Assembly: GCF_040782645.1 (NCBI RefSeq) | Contig: NZ_CP160403.1 | Span: forward strand, 3,348,001 to 3,412,000 | Length of the DNA stretch: 64,000 nucleotides | From: Streptomyces sp. HUAS ZL42 | GTDB taxonomy: Bacteria > Actinomycetota > Actinomycetes > Streptomycetales > Streptomycetaceae | Direction of reading: 5' to 3' | Shown here: in pieces, positions 34,875-43,990 of the stretch | How positions within the stretch are numbered: the stretch's first letter is position 1 | Layout of the letters: the number at the start of each line of letters is the position of its first letter | Translations under genes and position numbers: made by a program | Notes under the pieces: generated by a model | Told to the model about the DNA's origin: nothing | Database searches by the model: none | The model's input: the letters and a program-made list of their open reading frames with translations, nothing else

Positions 34875-35267
34875 TCAGCAGTCCCGCAGTTCCGGGGACT
34901 GGTTGAGCAGCTGATTGCGGACCGACGTGAAACGGGCCAGCGTCTCGTCGACCGCCGGGTCCAGCGGGAACACCGCCACCCGGTGGCAGTTCTGGAAAGC
35001 CAGCCGCACACCGAAGTGCCGCTGCAGCGCGCCGCGTATCGCGTCACTCGCGAGCGCACGCAGCAGCTGACCGCGCGCCTGCTCGTCCGGCGGGGGCGTC
35101 TGGTTGTCGGCGAAGTCTCCGCCGTCGACCTTCAGCTGGGCCACCAGGGAGCTGATCATCTCCCATGCGTAGGGCAGGGAGGTCCGGACGCAGTCGACGA
35201 ATTCCGCTTCGTCGACCTCGCCTCGCTCGGCCTGTTCGAGTAGGGCCGGTGAGACGTCGAGCGACAT
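34875..35267 (-). CDS. conserved Streptomyces protein, SCO5389-like
   Basis: 130 aa from ATG at 35267 with a GAGAGGAG site. Acidic N-terminal half (LEQAERGEVDEAEFVDCVRTSLPYAWEMISSLVAQL), then QTPPPDEQARGQLLRALASD and a Phe/His/Arg-rich C-terminus ending SPELRDC. No known domain seen; conserved next to nucS in my memory of S. coelicolor. Its leader carries another well-placed start codon at 35361 in a different frame. Confidence 0.75.
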   Translation of the reverse strand: MSLDVSPALLEQAERGEVDEAEFVDCVRTSLPYAWEMISSLVAQLKVDGGDFADNQTPPPDEQARGQLLRALASDAIRGALQRHFGVRLAFQNCHRVAVFPLDPAVDETLARFTSVRNQLLNQSPELRDC

Positions 35268-35585
35268 GGGTTCTCCTCTCGCACCCCCGAGCAGCAGGGG
35301 TTGCCGGACATGGATGGGGAGTTCGCCATGCCGAAATACCGGACACTCTGAGTACACGCATCGCGACCTCCCGTTTAATACGGTAGGCAACAGGCCGTGA
35401 CGGCACCAGGAGAATAGGCACATGGGGAGCTCCTTTACGCTCCCGTTGGGCACACAATCGGCCACGACCGAACAGACGTTTTCCAGAACAAGTGGGGCGG
35501 CCCGCAGGGCCTCGGTTGAGGGTGGCGGTGGGAGACGGGTGGGCGAATCGCGTGCACCTGGGCCCGTCGAGTAGCGTTGCCGACC

Positions 35586-36257
35586 ATGCGTCTCGTCATT
35601 GCCCGGTGCTCCGTCGACTACGCGGGCCGGCTCACCGCCCACCTGCCCTCCGCGCCCCGTCTCATCCTGGTGAAGGCGGACGGCAGCGTCTCGATCCACG
35701 CGGACGACCGGGCCTACAAGCCCCTCAACTGGATGTCGCCGCCCTGCACCCTGAAGGAGGGCGAGGGTGAGGAGAAGGGCGTCTGGACCGTGACCAACAA
35801 GGCGGGCGAGAAGCTCATCATCACGATGGAGGAAGTCCTCCACGACTCCACGCACGAACTCGGGGTCGACCCTGGCCTGATCAAGGACGGCGTGGAAGCG
35901 CACCTTCAGGAACTGCTCGCCGACCGTATCGAGACGCTCGGCGAGGGCTACACCCTCATCCGCCGCGAGTACATGACGGCCATCGGCCCGGTCGACATCC
36001 TGTGCCGGGACGCCGAGGGCCGGACCGTCGCGGTCGAGATCAAGCGGCGCGGTGAGATCGACGGCGTCGAACAGCTCACGCGCTACCTGGAGCTGCTGAA
36101 CCGCGATCCCCACCTCGCGCCTGTGCGGGGCATCTTCGCGGCCCAGGAGATCAAGCCGCAGGCGCGAGTCCTCGCGACGGACCGGGGAATCGGCTGCCAG
36201 GTCCTGGACTACGACGCGATGCGGGGCATCGAGGACGACAAGTTGCGACTGTTCTGA
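35586..36257 (+). CDS. nucS: mismatch endonuclease NucS
   Basis: Cuts double-stranded DNA at mismatches in the MutS-independent repair of actinobacteria and archaea. 223 aa, ATG at 35586 ([16 protein letters not shown]). N-terminal DNA-binding beta domain to about 110, then the restriction-like nuclease core with GPVDILCRD and AVEIKRR (Asp, Glu and Lys of the catalytic site). TAGCGT is 8 nt before the ATG with no Shine-Dalgarno, so possibly leaderless. Divergent from the SCO5389-like gene. Confidence 0.95.
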   Translation: MRLVIARCSVDYAGRLTAHLPSAPRLILVKADGSVSIHADDRAYKPLNWMSPPCTLKEGEGEEKGVWTVTNKAGEKLIITMEEVLHDSTHELGVDPGLIKDGVEAHLQELLADRIETLGEGYTLIRREYMTAIGPVDILCRDAEGRTVAVEIKRRGEIDGVEQLTRYLELLNRDPHLAPVRGIFAAQEIKPQARVLATDRGIGCQVLDYDAMRGIEDDKLRLF

Positions 36258-36259
36258 CG

Positions 36260-36315
36260 GGCGGTTCTGCGGCGGTTCCACGACGGTTCTACGGCGGTTC
36301 TACGAGGGTTTCTAC
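36260..36315. repeat. five-copy 11-bp tandem repeat after nucS
   Basis: Five units of the form GGCGGTTCTAC (the last has one extra T) start 3 nt after the nucS stop. Confidence 0.75.
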
Positions 36316-36319
36316 GACG

Positions 36320-36357
36320 AAGAGGGCCGGGTCCGACTTCATGGACCCGGCCCTCTT
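36320..36357. terminator. 15-bp terminator between nucS and ATPase gene
   Basis: Perfect arms AAGAGGGCCGGGTCC (36320-36334) and complement (36343-36357), 8-nt loop. Serves both convergent genes. Confidence 0.85.
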
Positions 36358-36371
36358 GTGTTGGCGTTACG

Positions 36372-38915
36372 TCAGATCACGGAGCCTGAGCTGCTCGGTG
36401 AACCGGCTTCGCTGCTTGCGGGAGCGCTGGCCGAGGTGCTGGCGGGGGCGCTGGTGACCGGGCCGCTGGCCGTGTCCGTGGTGGACGGTGACGTCGGCGG
36501 CGGGGACGTGGACGGTTCGGACGTGGGCGATCCCGAAGGCGGCTGCGAAGTCGGCGGCTGCGAAGCCGACGGCGAGGTCGACGGAGGCCTCGTCGGCGGC
36601 GAGGTCGACGGAGGCCTCGTCGGCGAGCTCGACGTGCCCCCGCCTCCCGACCCCTGCGTCCCGCTCGGATTGGCCGAGGGCTCCTTCGCCACGGGAGGCG
36701 TCGGATCATCCGACGTCCCGAGCGTGCCGTCCGGTCCCGGGTCCGTGGGCCGGCTGGTCGCCGTACCTGTGTCGCCGTTGCCGTCGTCGTTCGGCTTGTC
36801 CGCGCCGAGGCTGCCGTCGTCGAGGCCGGCGCTGGCCGACGGGTTGACGCCGACCTGGTTGGACGGGTTGTTCGCGTCGTTGTTGGAGGTCGCCCCGAGC
36901 GTCACGACCGTCCCCAGCACGGCGACGAGCAGAGCGCCCGCGCCGGCCGCCACGAGGTTGCGCTTGGCGAGACCCCTGAGACCACCCCGGGCCCGGTGTG
37001 CGGGCGAGGACGAGGCCTGGTGGGTGACCAGGGTGTCGACCGGGGTCGGCTTGAGGGGCGGGAAGCCCGAGAGAGCCGCGGGTACGCCGCCCGGCGGCGA
37101 CGCGGACTCGTCGTGGCGCGCGTCGGGCACCTCCTCCCCCGCCATCGCTGCCACGCCGGGCACGTCGCCCGAGTGGTCGGCGACCAGGGCGAGGGCGCGG
37201 CGGCCCGAGACGGTGCCGCGCTTGTCGGCGAGGGCGCCGCGCAGGCCGACGGAGGCCTCCAGTTCGGCGCGGGCCCGGTCGAGTTCGCCCAGGCAGAGCG
37301 CGAGGATGCCCAACTCGTGGTGGAAGTAGGCCTGGTCGGCGACCGCCCCGACGAGCCGGGAGGCCTCGGCGCCGGAGCGCAGTGCCCGTTCCCAGGCGCT
37401 CCAGTGCAGACCAGCGGCGAACGCGGGCGCCGCGGTGCGGCCCAGCTGTACGGCGGGGCTCTCCTCGTCCTCGGCCGGGGGCGTCGCGACGGGCGCCAGG
37501 GCGGCGAGAGCGGCGAGCAGGGCGTCCGCCTCGGCGCAGACCCGCTCGGGCGTGACCGAGGGGTGCCCGGCCCACCAGGCGTAGTGCTGGGCGGCGCTGA
37601 GTGCACGGGCCTCGATGTCGTCGGCGTATCCGGCGGCCTCCAACTGGGCGTGCACGCCGGCCGCGAGCCGGTAGCGCGAGCCGACCGGGGAGACCAGTCC
37701 GCAGGCGGCCAGTTCGCCGAGAGCCGCGTCCGCGTGGGTGTCTCCGACGAGCGCGGGCAGGTGCGCCTGGTGCGGGACCTCGCCGCCGAGGGCGACGGCG
37801 AACCGGAGCGTGGTGCGTGCCGAGGGGCTCAGCCGGGCGGCGAGCAGCGGTGCGGGCGCGGCCGCCTCGCCGAGCGACGGAAGCGGTATCTCCTCGCCGT
37901 CCTCGTCCGCGTCGAAGGGTGCGTCGACCGGGCGGGCGTCCTCGAACACGCCGAACTCGTCGACCGCGTTGGCGCCGGCCCGCAGCCGGTCGCGCTGCTT
38001 CAGCAGGGCGCCGGCCTGGACGAAGCGCAGCGGCAGGCCCTCGGACTCGAACCACAGGTCACCCGCCCAGTTGGCCTCCTCCTCGGTGAGGACACGGCCG
38101 ACGACCCGCTCGATGACGTCCACGCCGCCGGGCCGGTCGAGGCCGCTGAGCACGACCTCCTCGACGCCCGACTCGGCGGACGCGGCGGGCACATCGGGGG
38201 CGGCGCCGAACAGGAAGGCGCACTCGGGTGTGGCGTCGAGGAGCTCGTCGAGCGGGACGCCACCGAACTCGAGGTCGTCCACGACGACGACCGCACCGAT
38301 CTCCCGGACGAGTGCGAGCAGTTCTTCCCGGTCCGGGCGGTGCAGGGGTGCGTCGTGGACGGCGTGGAAGAGGTCGTACAGCAGGTCGTCCGCCGTGCGG
38401 TGGAAGCCGGTGAGGCGGACCACGCCGTCGGGCGCGAGGTCCCCGCAGTCCTCGGCGACGGTGTCGAGGAGTCGGGTGCGGCCGGATCCCGCGGGGCCGG
38501 TGAGGCGGACGGAACGGCCGCGGGCGAGCAGCCGGACCAGCTGCTCGCGTTCGTCCTGGCGGCCCAGGAGCGGCAGCTCGAGCTGTGGCGGCCCCGGCGG
38601 GACGGGGGGCTTGGCGGCACGGTCGGTCTCGGCGCGCTCGGCGGCGCCGAGCTTCCCGGGCCTTTCGGGGAGCTCGGCCGGCGGGCACAGCTCTATCTCG
38701 CTGCCGTCGACGGGGTTGACCGTGAGCAGGTGGCGGCCGGAGACGAGCTGCACCGTGCGTGCGAGGGCCGGTGCGTGCTGACCGAAGTCGGGTGTCAGGG
38801 GGTCCCTGGACGGGCGCGGGCGCGGCGTCTGGCCGTCGCCGTCGTGGCCGTACTCCTCGGGTCCCCGGTTGTTCGGGTCCATAGGTTCAAGCCCCCCAAA
38901 AGCGTTCGTGTGCAC
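36372..38915 (-). CDS. membrane-anchored AAA-like ATPase with extracytoplasmic Ser/Thr/Pro tail
   Basis: 847 aa from GTG at 38915, which has GGGAGGGG 7 nt upstream; ATG at 38882 would shorten it by 11. Residues about 115-400 form an NTPase module: GPAGSGRT (140-147) is Walker A with Arg in the Lys position, and VVVVDD (210-215) Walker B. About 400-620 is Ala-rich helical, TPR-like (HHELGILALCLGELDRARAELEA). One transmembrane helix (about 651-673) is followed by about 170 residues of Ser/Thr/Pro/Gly with no fold. STAND/LuxR-like ATPases share this order without the tail. Function unknown. Confidence 0.82.
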   Translation of the reverse strand: MHTNAFGGLEPMDPNNRGPEEYGHDGDGQTPRPRPSRDPLTPDFGQHAPALARTVQLVSGRHLLTVNPVDGSEIELCPPAELPERPGKLGAAERAETDRAAKPPVPPGPPQLELPLLGRQDEREQLVRLLARGRSVRLTGPAGSGRTRLLDTVAEDCGDLAPDGVVRLTGFHRTADDLLYDLFHAVHDAPLHRPDREELLALVREIGAVVVVDDLEFGGVPLDELLDATPECAFLFGAAPDVPAASAESGVEEVVLSGLDRPGGVDVIERVVGRVLTEEEANWAGDLWFESEGLPLRFVQAGALLKQRDRLRAGANAVDEFGVFEDARPVDAPFDADEDGEEIPLPSLGEAAAPAPLLAARLSPSARTTLRFAVALGGEVPHQAHLPALVGDTHADAALGELAACGLVSPVGSRYRLAAGVHAQLEAAGYADDIEARALSAAQHYAWWAGHPSVTPERVCAEADALLAALAALAPVATPPAEDEESPAVQLGRTAAPAFAAGLHWSAWERALRSGAEASRLVGAVADQAYFHHELGILALCLGELDRARAELEASVGLRGALADKRGTVSGRRALALVADHSGDVPGVAAMAGEEVPDARHDESASPPGGVPAALSGFPPLKPTPVDTLVTHQASSSPAHRARGGLRGLAKRNLVAAGAGALLVAVLGTVVTLGATSNNDANNPSNQVGVNPSASAGLDDGSLGADKPNDDGNGDTGTATSRPTDPGPDGTLGTSDDPTPPVAKEPSANPSGTQGSGGGGTSSSPTRPPSTSPPTRPPSTSPSASQPPTSQPPSGSPTSEPSTSPPPTSPSTTDTASGPVTSAPASTSASAPASSEAGSPSSSGSVI

Positions 38916-39139
38916 TTACAAGCCCCTCCCGGCCTTGCCGCACACCTCGCTGTCGCTTCTGGTCCGGTGCCCGCAGAGGGTTCATGGGCGGCGGGCAGCC
39001 GAACCCTAAACCTCCGCACAGTATCTACGACAAGCCGGGGTACCGCGCCGTCCGAGACGTCACAGTCTCGTGAGGATTGGGCGCGACGTGTGTTTCGCAG
39101 CCGGAACGCCCAGGTCCTGCGACCCGCCCGTGCCAGGCG

Positions 39140-39463
39140 TCACACGCGCGGCAGTGACTCCGCCCCGATGCCGCCCTCGATCGCCAGGATCCGGTGCAGC
39201 CGGGTCGCCACCAGCAGGCGCTGCATCTGCGGCGGTACGCCGCGCAGCACCAGGCGCCGGCCGCAGCGGCCGGCCCGCCGGTGGACACCCATGATCACCC
39301 CGAGTCCGGTGGCGTCCCAGGAATCCAGTTCGGACAGGTCCAGCACCAGGTCGCCGGCGCCGTCGTCGACGGCCGTGTGCAGGACCGTACGGGCGTCCGC
39401 CGCGCTGCGGACGTCGAGGCGGCCCCCGACGACCAGCTCGACGTGGTCGCCCCTGATGTGCAT
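39140..39463 (-). CDS. STAS-domain anti-sigma-factor antagonist-like protein
   Basis: 107 aa, ATG at 39463 with AGGGGAG upstream. STAS fold VELVVGGRLDVRSAADARTV ... LVLDLSELDSWDATGLGVIM; the phosphorylatable position in the DxSG-type motif is Thr (DATGLG). Likely an anti-anti-sigma factor in a partner-switch; the anti-sigma partner is not next to it. Confidence 0.88.
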   Translation of the reverse strand: MHIRGDHVELVVGGRLDVRSAADARTVLHTAVDDGAGDLVLDLSELDSWDATGLGVIMGVHRRAGRCGRRLVLRGVPPQMQRLLVATRLHRILAIEGGIGAESLPRV

Positions 39464-39613
39464 AGCGCTCCCCTAAGCGTGCGTCTTGTGCTCCGTGAAG
39501 TGGTGTCCAGTAATGCAACCTCTGACTGCAGGGAGCGGCCGGAGGTTGCCGTCTGTAAGCGAACCGATACCGAATTCACCCGGAGGGGTGAAACCCCAGG
39601 GGCATGTGCGGAT

Positions 39614-40462
39614 TCAGTGCTTGTAGAAGCCCTGCCCGCTCTTGCGCCCGATGTCACCGGCATCAACCATCCGGCGCATCAGCTCGGGCGGAGCGAACTT
39701 CTCGTCCTGGGTCTCGGTGTAGATGTTGCTGGTGGCGTGCAGCAGGATGTCGACGCCGGTCAGGTCGGCCGTGGCCAGCGGGCCCATGGCGTGACCGAAG
39801 CCCAGCTTGCAGGCGAGGTCGATGTCCTCGGCGGTCGCGACGCCCGACTCGTAGAGCTTCGCTGCCTCGACGACGAGCGCCGAGATGAGACGGGTCGTCA
39901 CGAACCCCGCCACGTCCCGGTTGACGACGATGCAGGTCTTGCCGACGGACTCGGCGAACTCCCGCGCGGTGGCGAGGGTTTCGTCGCTCGTCTTGTAGCC
40001 GCGCACCAGCTCGCAGAGCTGCATCATCGGGACCGGAGAGAAGAAGTGCACCCCTACCACCCGCTCCGGGCGCTCGGTCGCCGCCGCGATCTTGGTGATC
40101 GGGATCGCGGAGGTGTTGGAGGCGAGCACGGTGTCGGCGCGCACGATCTTGTCGAGCGTGCGGAAGATCTCGTGCTTGACTTCCAGCTTCTCGAAGACGG
40201 CCTCGACGACGATGTCCGCGTCGGCGGCGGCGTCCAGGTCGGTGGTCGCGGTGATACGGGCGAGGGCCGCGTCGGCGTCGTGCGCCTCGAGCTTGCCCTT
40301 GCCGACGAACTTGTCGTACGAGGCCTTGATGCCGTCGGTGCCACGCTGGAGCGCCTCGTCGGTGACGTCCCGCAGGACGACGTCCCAGCCCGACTGCGCG
40401 GAGACCTGGGCGATGCCGGAACCCATCAGTCCGGCGCCGATGACGGCAAGCTTCCGTGCCAC
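39614..40462 (-). CDS. 3-hydroxybutyryl-CoA dehydrogenase
   Basis: NAD(P)-dependent reduction of acetoacetyl-CoA or oxidation of 3-hydroxybutyryl-CoA. 282 aa from GTG at 40462 with GGGGAG 7 nt upstream. Rossmann motif GAGLMGSG, SNTSAIPI, the catalytic-His segment VGVHFFSPVPMMQL and GFVTTRLI are present; ends GDIGRKSGQGFYKH. Works with the thiolase in this window to make C4-CoA units. Confidence 0.94.
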   Translation of the reverse strand: MARKLAVIGAGLMGSGIAQVSAQSGWDVVLRDVTDEALQRGTDGIKASYDKFVGKGKLEAHDADAALARITATTDLDAAADADIVVEAVFEKLEVKHEIFRTLDKIVRADTVLASNTSAIPITKIAAATERPERVVGVHFFSPVPMMQLCELVRGYKTSDETLATAREFAESVGKTCIVVNRDVAGFVTTRLISALVVEAAKLYESGVATAEDIDLACKLGFGHAMGPLATADLTGVDILLHATSNIYTETQDEKFAPPELMRRMVDAGDIGRKSGQGFYKH

Positions 40463-40691
40463 AGTGCGACTCCCCTTTGAAACGCTCACACGCTTTTTAT
40501 GTATGTCTCTCGGGCGGACACTAGCGCTCGTGAGCGGCCGCGTGAGGGGTAAGTAACGCGTGTCACGTCTCACGGGATGAGACACCTGTCACGTCTCGGC
40601 GTGCTTCACAAAATGCCCACCCGCATCAATGTCCGTGCCGTCTCCTACGCTGCCCCTCCACTGACCGAAGAACCGAGGGAGACGCCTCGAC

Positions 40692-41029
40692 ATGGGCGGC
40701 AACCGCTGGACGCACACGGGCCCTTACCGGAAGAGCTGTGGCGGGACCCCGCCTGCCACGAGTACAGCTTCACCGGCGGCACGTGCACGGTCCTGGACCA
40801 GCTGATCGACGGCCCCACCCACGCCGACTGGGACGCGGCCCCGCACTCCGGCCGACTGGACTTCCCCGATCGCGCGCAGGGCAGATGCACGGTGCTCCAC
40901 GTGGACGGCGAGCCGACGCAGATCGGGTACTGGGGAGTCACGGCCGACCGGCGAAGCTTTGTCCCGCTTGTCCGCCCGTTGGCGGCGGGGGTCTCGTCTC
41001 CTGTACAACCGGGCGCCTCCCGATCTTGA
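40692..41029 (+). pseudogene. frameshifted small hypothetical gene
   Basis: ATG at 40692 has a GAGGGAG site and TACGCT further upstream, and opens MGGNRWTHTGPYRKSCGG but stops after 37 codons. A different frame from about 40715 reads LPEELWRDPACHEYSFTGG to ADRRSFVPLV, which looks like real protein, and ends at 41029. The two halves overlap at CACACGGGCCCTTACCGG, so one indel has probably split an about 110-aa gene. Function unknown. Confidence 0.45.
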
Positions 41030-41041
41030 AGGAGTACGCGC

Positions 41042-41917
41042 GTGAGACCTTGCTCTGCCGTTGCCGTGCTGGTGGTTCCTGCCGTTGCCGTCCTCTCCCT
41101 GACCGGATGCACCGAGGCAGGCGGCACAGCCGAAGCCAAGTCGGCAGCCTCCGAAAAGCCGTCGGCCTCACCCTCCAGACCCGCCGAACCTCGAACACCC
41201 GAGGAATTCCTCACCCGGGCGCGGGAGGCGATGTCCGGGCAGAAGGGCTGGACGTTCTCCGTGAAGGGCAGCGAGGGCCTGACGTCGCAGGGCCGGCAGA
41301 GTTCGGCCGAGTACACGGCCACGGTGCACCGGACACAGGAACCGATGGCCATCCACTCCACGGGAACCACCCGCACCAAGGGCGTCGCCAAGCGGGAAGA
41401 GGTCTACGTCGTCGACGGAACGGGATACGTGAGAAAGGGCGGAAGCGGGGCGCAGTGGAAATCCGGCCCCCTCTCCGACCCGGAGATCGCGGACACGGTG
41501 GAGGACCCGATCGCCGCACTCGACGCGTTCCGGAGCTACGCCCAGGAGGAGCCGGCCGACGGAGTCGCGATACGGAAGGCAACCGACCAGGTCGAGCTAC
41601 GGGTGACCGCGAACTCGGCCGCTTTGCCCGCCGTACGAGACAGGGGCGTCGTCAGGAAGGCGGTACGCGAACTCACCCCGACCCTCGCTCAGTTGCGCGC
41701 GGCCGGCATCACAGCGTCCGACAGCAAGATCACCGTCGAGCGCGTGGAGGAGGTACTCACCCTGGACCCCACCACGTACCGCATCACATCCCATCGCTTC
41801 CGGTGCACGTTCCTCATCCCCTACAGCGGTCAGAGCATGCGCTACAGCCAGGACGTGACAGAACACACCCAGGGGGTGTTCAAGGGGACCATCACACTCC
41901 CGACGAGCGTCGGGTAG
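41042..41917 (+). CDS. lipoprotein, LppX/LprG-like
   Basis: 291 aa from GTG at 41042 with GGAG 8 nt upstream. Signal peptide with lipobox LTGC (Cys about 23), then a low-complexity Ser/Lys/Ala spacer, and a beta-rich domain (TPEEFLTRAREAM, TRTKGVAKREEVYVVDGTGY) of the type seen in actinobacterial LppX/LprG-like lipoproteins. Ligand unknown. It is preceded by the frameshifted gene; the rhs remnants lie after it on the other strand. Confidence 0.75.
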   Translation: MRPCSAVAVLVVPAVAVLSLTGCTEAGGTAEAKSAASEKPSASPSRPAEPRTPEEFLTRAREAMSGQKGWTFSVKGSEGLTSQGRQSSAEYTATVHRTQEPMAIHSTGTTRTKGVAKREEVYVVDGTGYVRKGGSGAQWKSGPLSDPEIADTVEDPIAALDAFRSYAQEEPADGVAIRKATDQVELRVTANSAALPAVRDRGVVRKAVRELTPTLAQLRAAGITASDSKITVERVEEVLTLDPTTYRITSHRFRCTFLIPYSGQSMRYSQDVTEHTQGVFKGTITLPTSVG

Positions 41918-42093
41918 GACGCCAACGCACCCTGCCCGCAATCCTCAGGGATGCATCGTCGTTCTTAGAGATGTACTTCTTGGATATACGCCAGTTGCCG
42001 GTGCACGGATCGGTGTTCCTGTGTCCGGTGCACCGTGGTCGGGCCATGCGGTCGTGGCGCAAGTCGTCGTGCAGCGGTGGCGCCTGCCAGGGG

Positions 42094-42333
42094 TCACTGG
42101 ATGTCGAGGACAGGCCGGTGTCGGACATCGCTCTGGCAGGCGAAGACGCGAAGCTCGCCCGAGCGCCCGACGTCGACACCCGTCGGCTCATAGGCGTCGT
42201 CCTGTTCCTCCTGGTCCAGCTCCCGGTCTTCCAGAGGCCGCCATCGATCACTGGCGCCGTCCCACTCACTGCTGTCCGCTTTGAGCAGCAGGTCGACGGA
42301 GCCGCCGCAGTCCTGTTGACAGAGCGGACCGTG
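42094..42333 (-). pseudogene. decayed immunity-type gene fragment
   Basis: The minus strand reads HGPLCQQDCGGSVDLLLK, ADSSEWDGASDRWRPLED and GRSGELRVFACQSDVRHR up to a TGA at 42094. The Cys-rich start and charged, cytosolic composition look like the C-terminal half of a small bacterial protein (YwqG/DUF1963-like is one guess), but the frame upstream is broken. Position after a decayed rhs tip fits a relic immunity gene. Confidence 0.4.
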
Positions 42334-42415
42334 AGCGTGTCCACGGGGACCAGCACGCTTCCGACGGGCATTGGATGACGCCGGAACGGTTCACATCGTC
42401 ACGTAGAACGGGCCG

Positions 42416-42660
42416 TCAGGCGCGCGGTTGCGAGCACACAACGTCACGTCCCGCCCCTTGAGATAAGCCAGCAACCATTCTCTGGACCTGGTTGAGGCCG
42501 GTGTAGGTGACGGTATAGGCGTCGATCCGCGCCCCGGACGAGGTGTCGTCGATCGAGGTGAGGTTGCCGTTGGCGTCGTACGCGTAGGAGAAGTCGTGCT
42601 TCGGCCGGCCGGGTCGTAGGTGAAGTCGGTCGAGGACGAGGCCCCTGAACCGACGCGCAC
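42416..42660 (-). pseudogene. orphan rhs/YD-repeat fragment
   Basis: Two frames encode SSSTDFTYDPAG and HDFSYAYDANGNLTSIDD...ARIDAYTVTYTGLNQVQ, matching STTDFTYDPAD and FTYAYDVNGNLTSIGD...AKIDAYTVAYTGLNQVQ of the large Rhs protein. In the large gene those segments are over 400 nt apart and in the reverse order; here they are fused out of frame. It is a remnant of a second rhs copy without a toxin domain. Nucleotide similarity to 45513-45605 is very high. Confidence 0.75.
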
Positions 42661-42785
42661 CGTGTGGAGAACACGGGCGCGGCGGCCAGGGGCCTCGCCT
42701 TGTCACGATCCCGGCTCAACCGTCGCGGTCACTGAGGCGACCGCGCGGTGAACAGGGATCCGCGCATCGGTCAGTCGCCGGGCAA

Positions 42786-43385
42786 TCAAGCGAACGGGTC
42801 TGGCTTGCCCGTCCACGGGTCCAGGCCCTCTTTCCACATGCGCTGTTCCTCGCGCCGGTTCAGGAAGGTCACTGACCCCCGTCCCCAGAGGGAGAGATCA
42901 CCGAGAGGACACTCGTCGAAGTCCCCCCGCAACACGCGCACAAGGAACTCCACCATCCCGCAGTCGTAACGGCGCCACAGGGCGTCATTCCTGTTGTACA
43001 CCACGACGGGCCACGTGCCTGGGTCCTCATCCGAGGCGTCCCAGCACAGGATGTCGGCGCTCGCGTCCCCACCCCAAGCGATCAGCTCAGGGCTGGCCTC
43101 CGCCAGTTCAGGCGACTTCCGCACCATCGACCAAGTGGCTTCGGCGGTCTCGGTTCCATTGCCCATGTCGGAGGTTGCCGACTCCGCCCCCTTCGGCTCG
43201 GGTTTCAGGACCGAAAGGAAGTTCTGAATCCCCCCATATCCGTAAACCTCCATGAACTGCCGGTAGTCGGAGGGAAACTCCTTTCCCCACGACTCGCGCA
43301 TCAGACCCCAGTCGACCGATGCGTTGCTCGAGGCCATGGGCGGCATCAGCCTCCGCAACTCCTCCAGGTCGTCCGCTCCAGTCAC
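42786..43385 (-). CDS. SUKH (SMI1/KNR4)-family immunity protein
   Basis: 199 aa from GTG at 43385, chosen for the AGGAGG site 5 nt upstream. Contains the SUKH pattern: EELRRLMPPM, LPSDYR-like KEFPSDYRQFMEVYGYGGI, later WGGDASADILCWDASDEDPGTWPVVVYNRND and the C-terminal FLVRVLRGDF. SUKH proteins neutralise nuclease and other toxins of polymorphic toxin systems. It begins 22 nt after the Rhs stop in the same orientation, so it is the cognate immunity gene. Confidence 0.88.
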   Translation of the reverse strand: MTGADDLEELRRLMPPMASSNASVDWGLMRESWGKEFPSDYRQFMEVYGYGGIQNFLSVLKPEPKGAESATSDMGNGTETAEATWSMVRKSPELAEASPELIAWGGDASADILCWDASDEDPGTWPVVVYNRNDALWRRYDCGMVEFLVRVLRGDFDECPLGDLSLWGRGSVTFLNRREEQRMWKEGLDPWTGKPDPFA

Positions 43386-43407
43386 GCCTTCCTCCTGAGG
43401 ATGCACA

Positions 43408-43990
43408 TCATTGCGTTGCCCCGACAGGCACCTGTTGACCTGTGTTGTGGTCCACGAACGAACCGAGGTTTCGTCCCATGAGGTCGTTCGACACGAACGT
43501 GGGGTCGACCACGCGTTGCAGGGCCCCCGTCTCGGGGTCCATGCCGTAAGCGCTCATATAGAACCCGGTGGGTACCGTCCTGCGGCCACTGTATCTCGGC
43601 CTTACCGTGTAGTAGACGTCCAGGCCTGCGTTGACGGCGTCCATGACCCTGTCCTCGTAGTAGGCCATGTTCCTGTCACCCTGCCGGGAACCCACCTTTT
43701 TTGCATTGGCCCCTCGAGCACAGGTTGCGAGATTGTGCGGATCGGTACCGGATCCACCCAACTGATTTGCGAGGAGGTGGCACGCATTGATGTTTTCTTC
43801 CACCGGGAACGCCCCAAGGTGGGCGGCGGTCCTCTGTGCCCACCGGTATCCCGGAGGGGTGAAAACGCTGGTGTTGGTGGCCGTACCCTTCTTCAGCGTC
43901 TTCTTGTTGAGGCAGGCCGTCATGTTCGTGGCTCGGTTGCCGTTCTTTTTGTCCAGGGCCCCGTATTCGACCCAACCGCACTTGCTGCTG
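43408..43990 (-). other. toxin domain: DNA/RNA non-specific endonuclease (EndoNS_2-like)
   Basis: After the linker PAPAPKPTPKPQPKPRG, the last about 190 residues contain NACHLLANQLGGSGTDPHNL, NMAYYEDRVMDAVNAGLDVY and YSGRRTVPTGFYMSAYGMD, the pattern of the Endonuclease_NS_2 family (His catalytic residue, downstream Asn). Intracellular contact-type toxins of this kind cut nucleic acid of competitors. This region is intact and in frame with the RHS core. Confidence 0.8.

Noticed and set aside
41892..42371. 159-codon minus-strand frame near the rhs relics
   Set aside because: A different minus frame carries the protein-like sequence (42094-42333); this one is compositionally random.
42021..42378. 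Possible DUF397-like protein on the plus strand (RSWRKSSCSGG)
   Set aside because: Only the first few residues resemble DUF397; the rest does not, and the opposite strand is more convincing.
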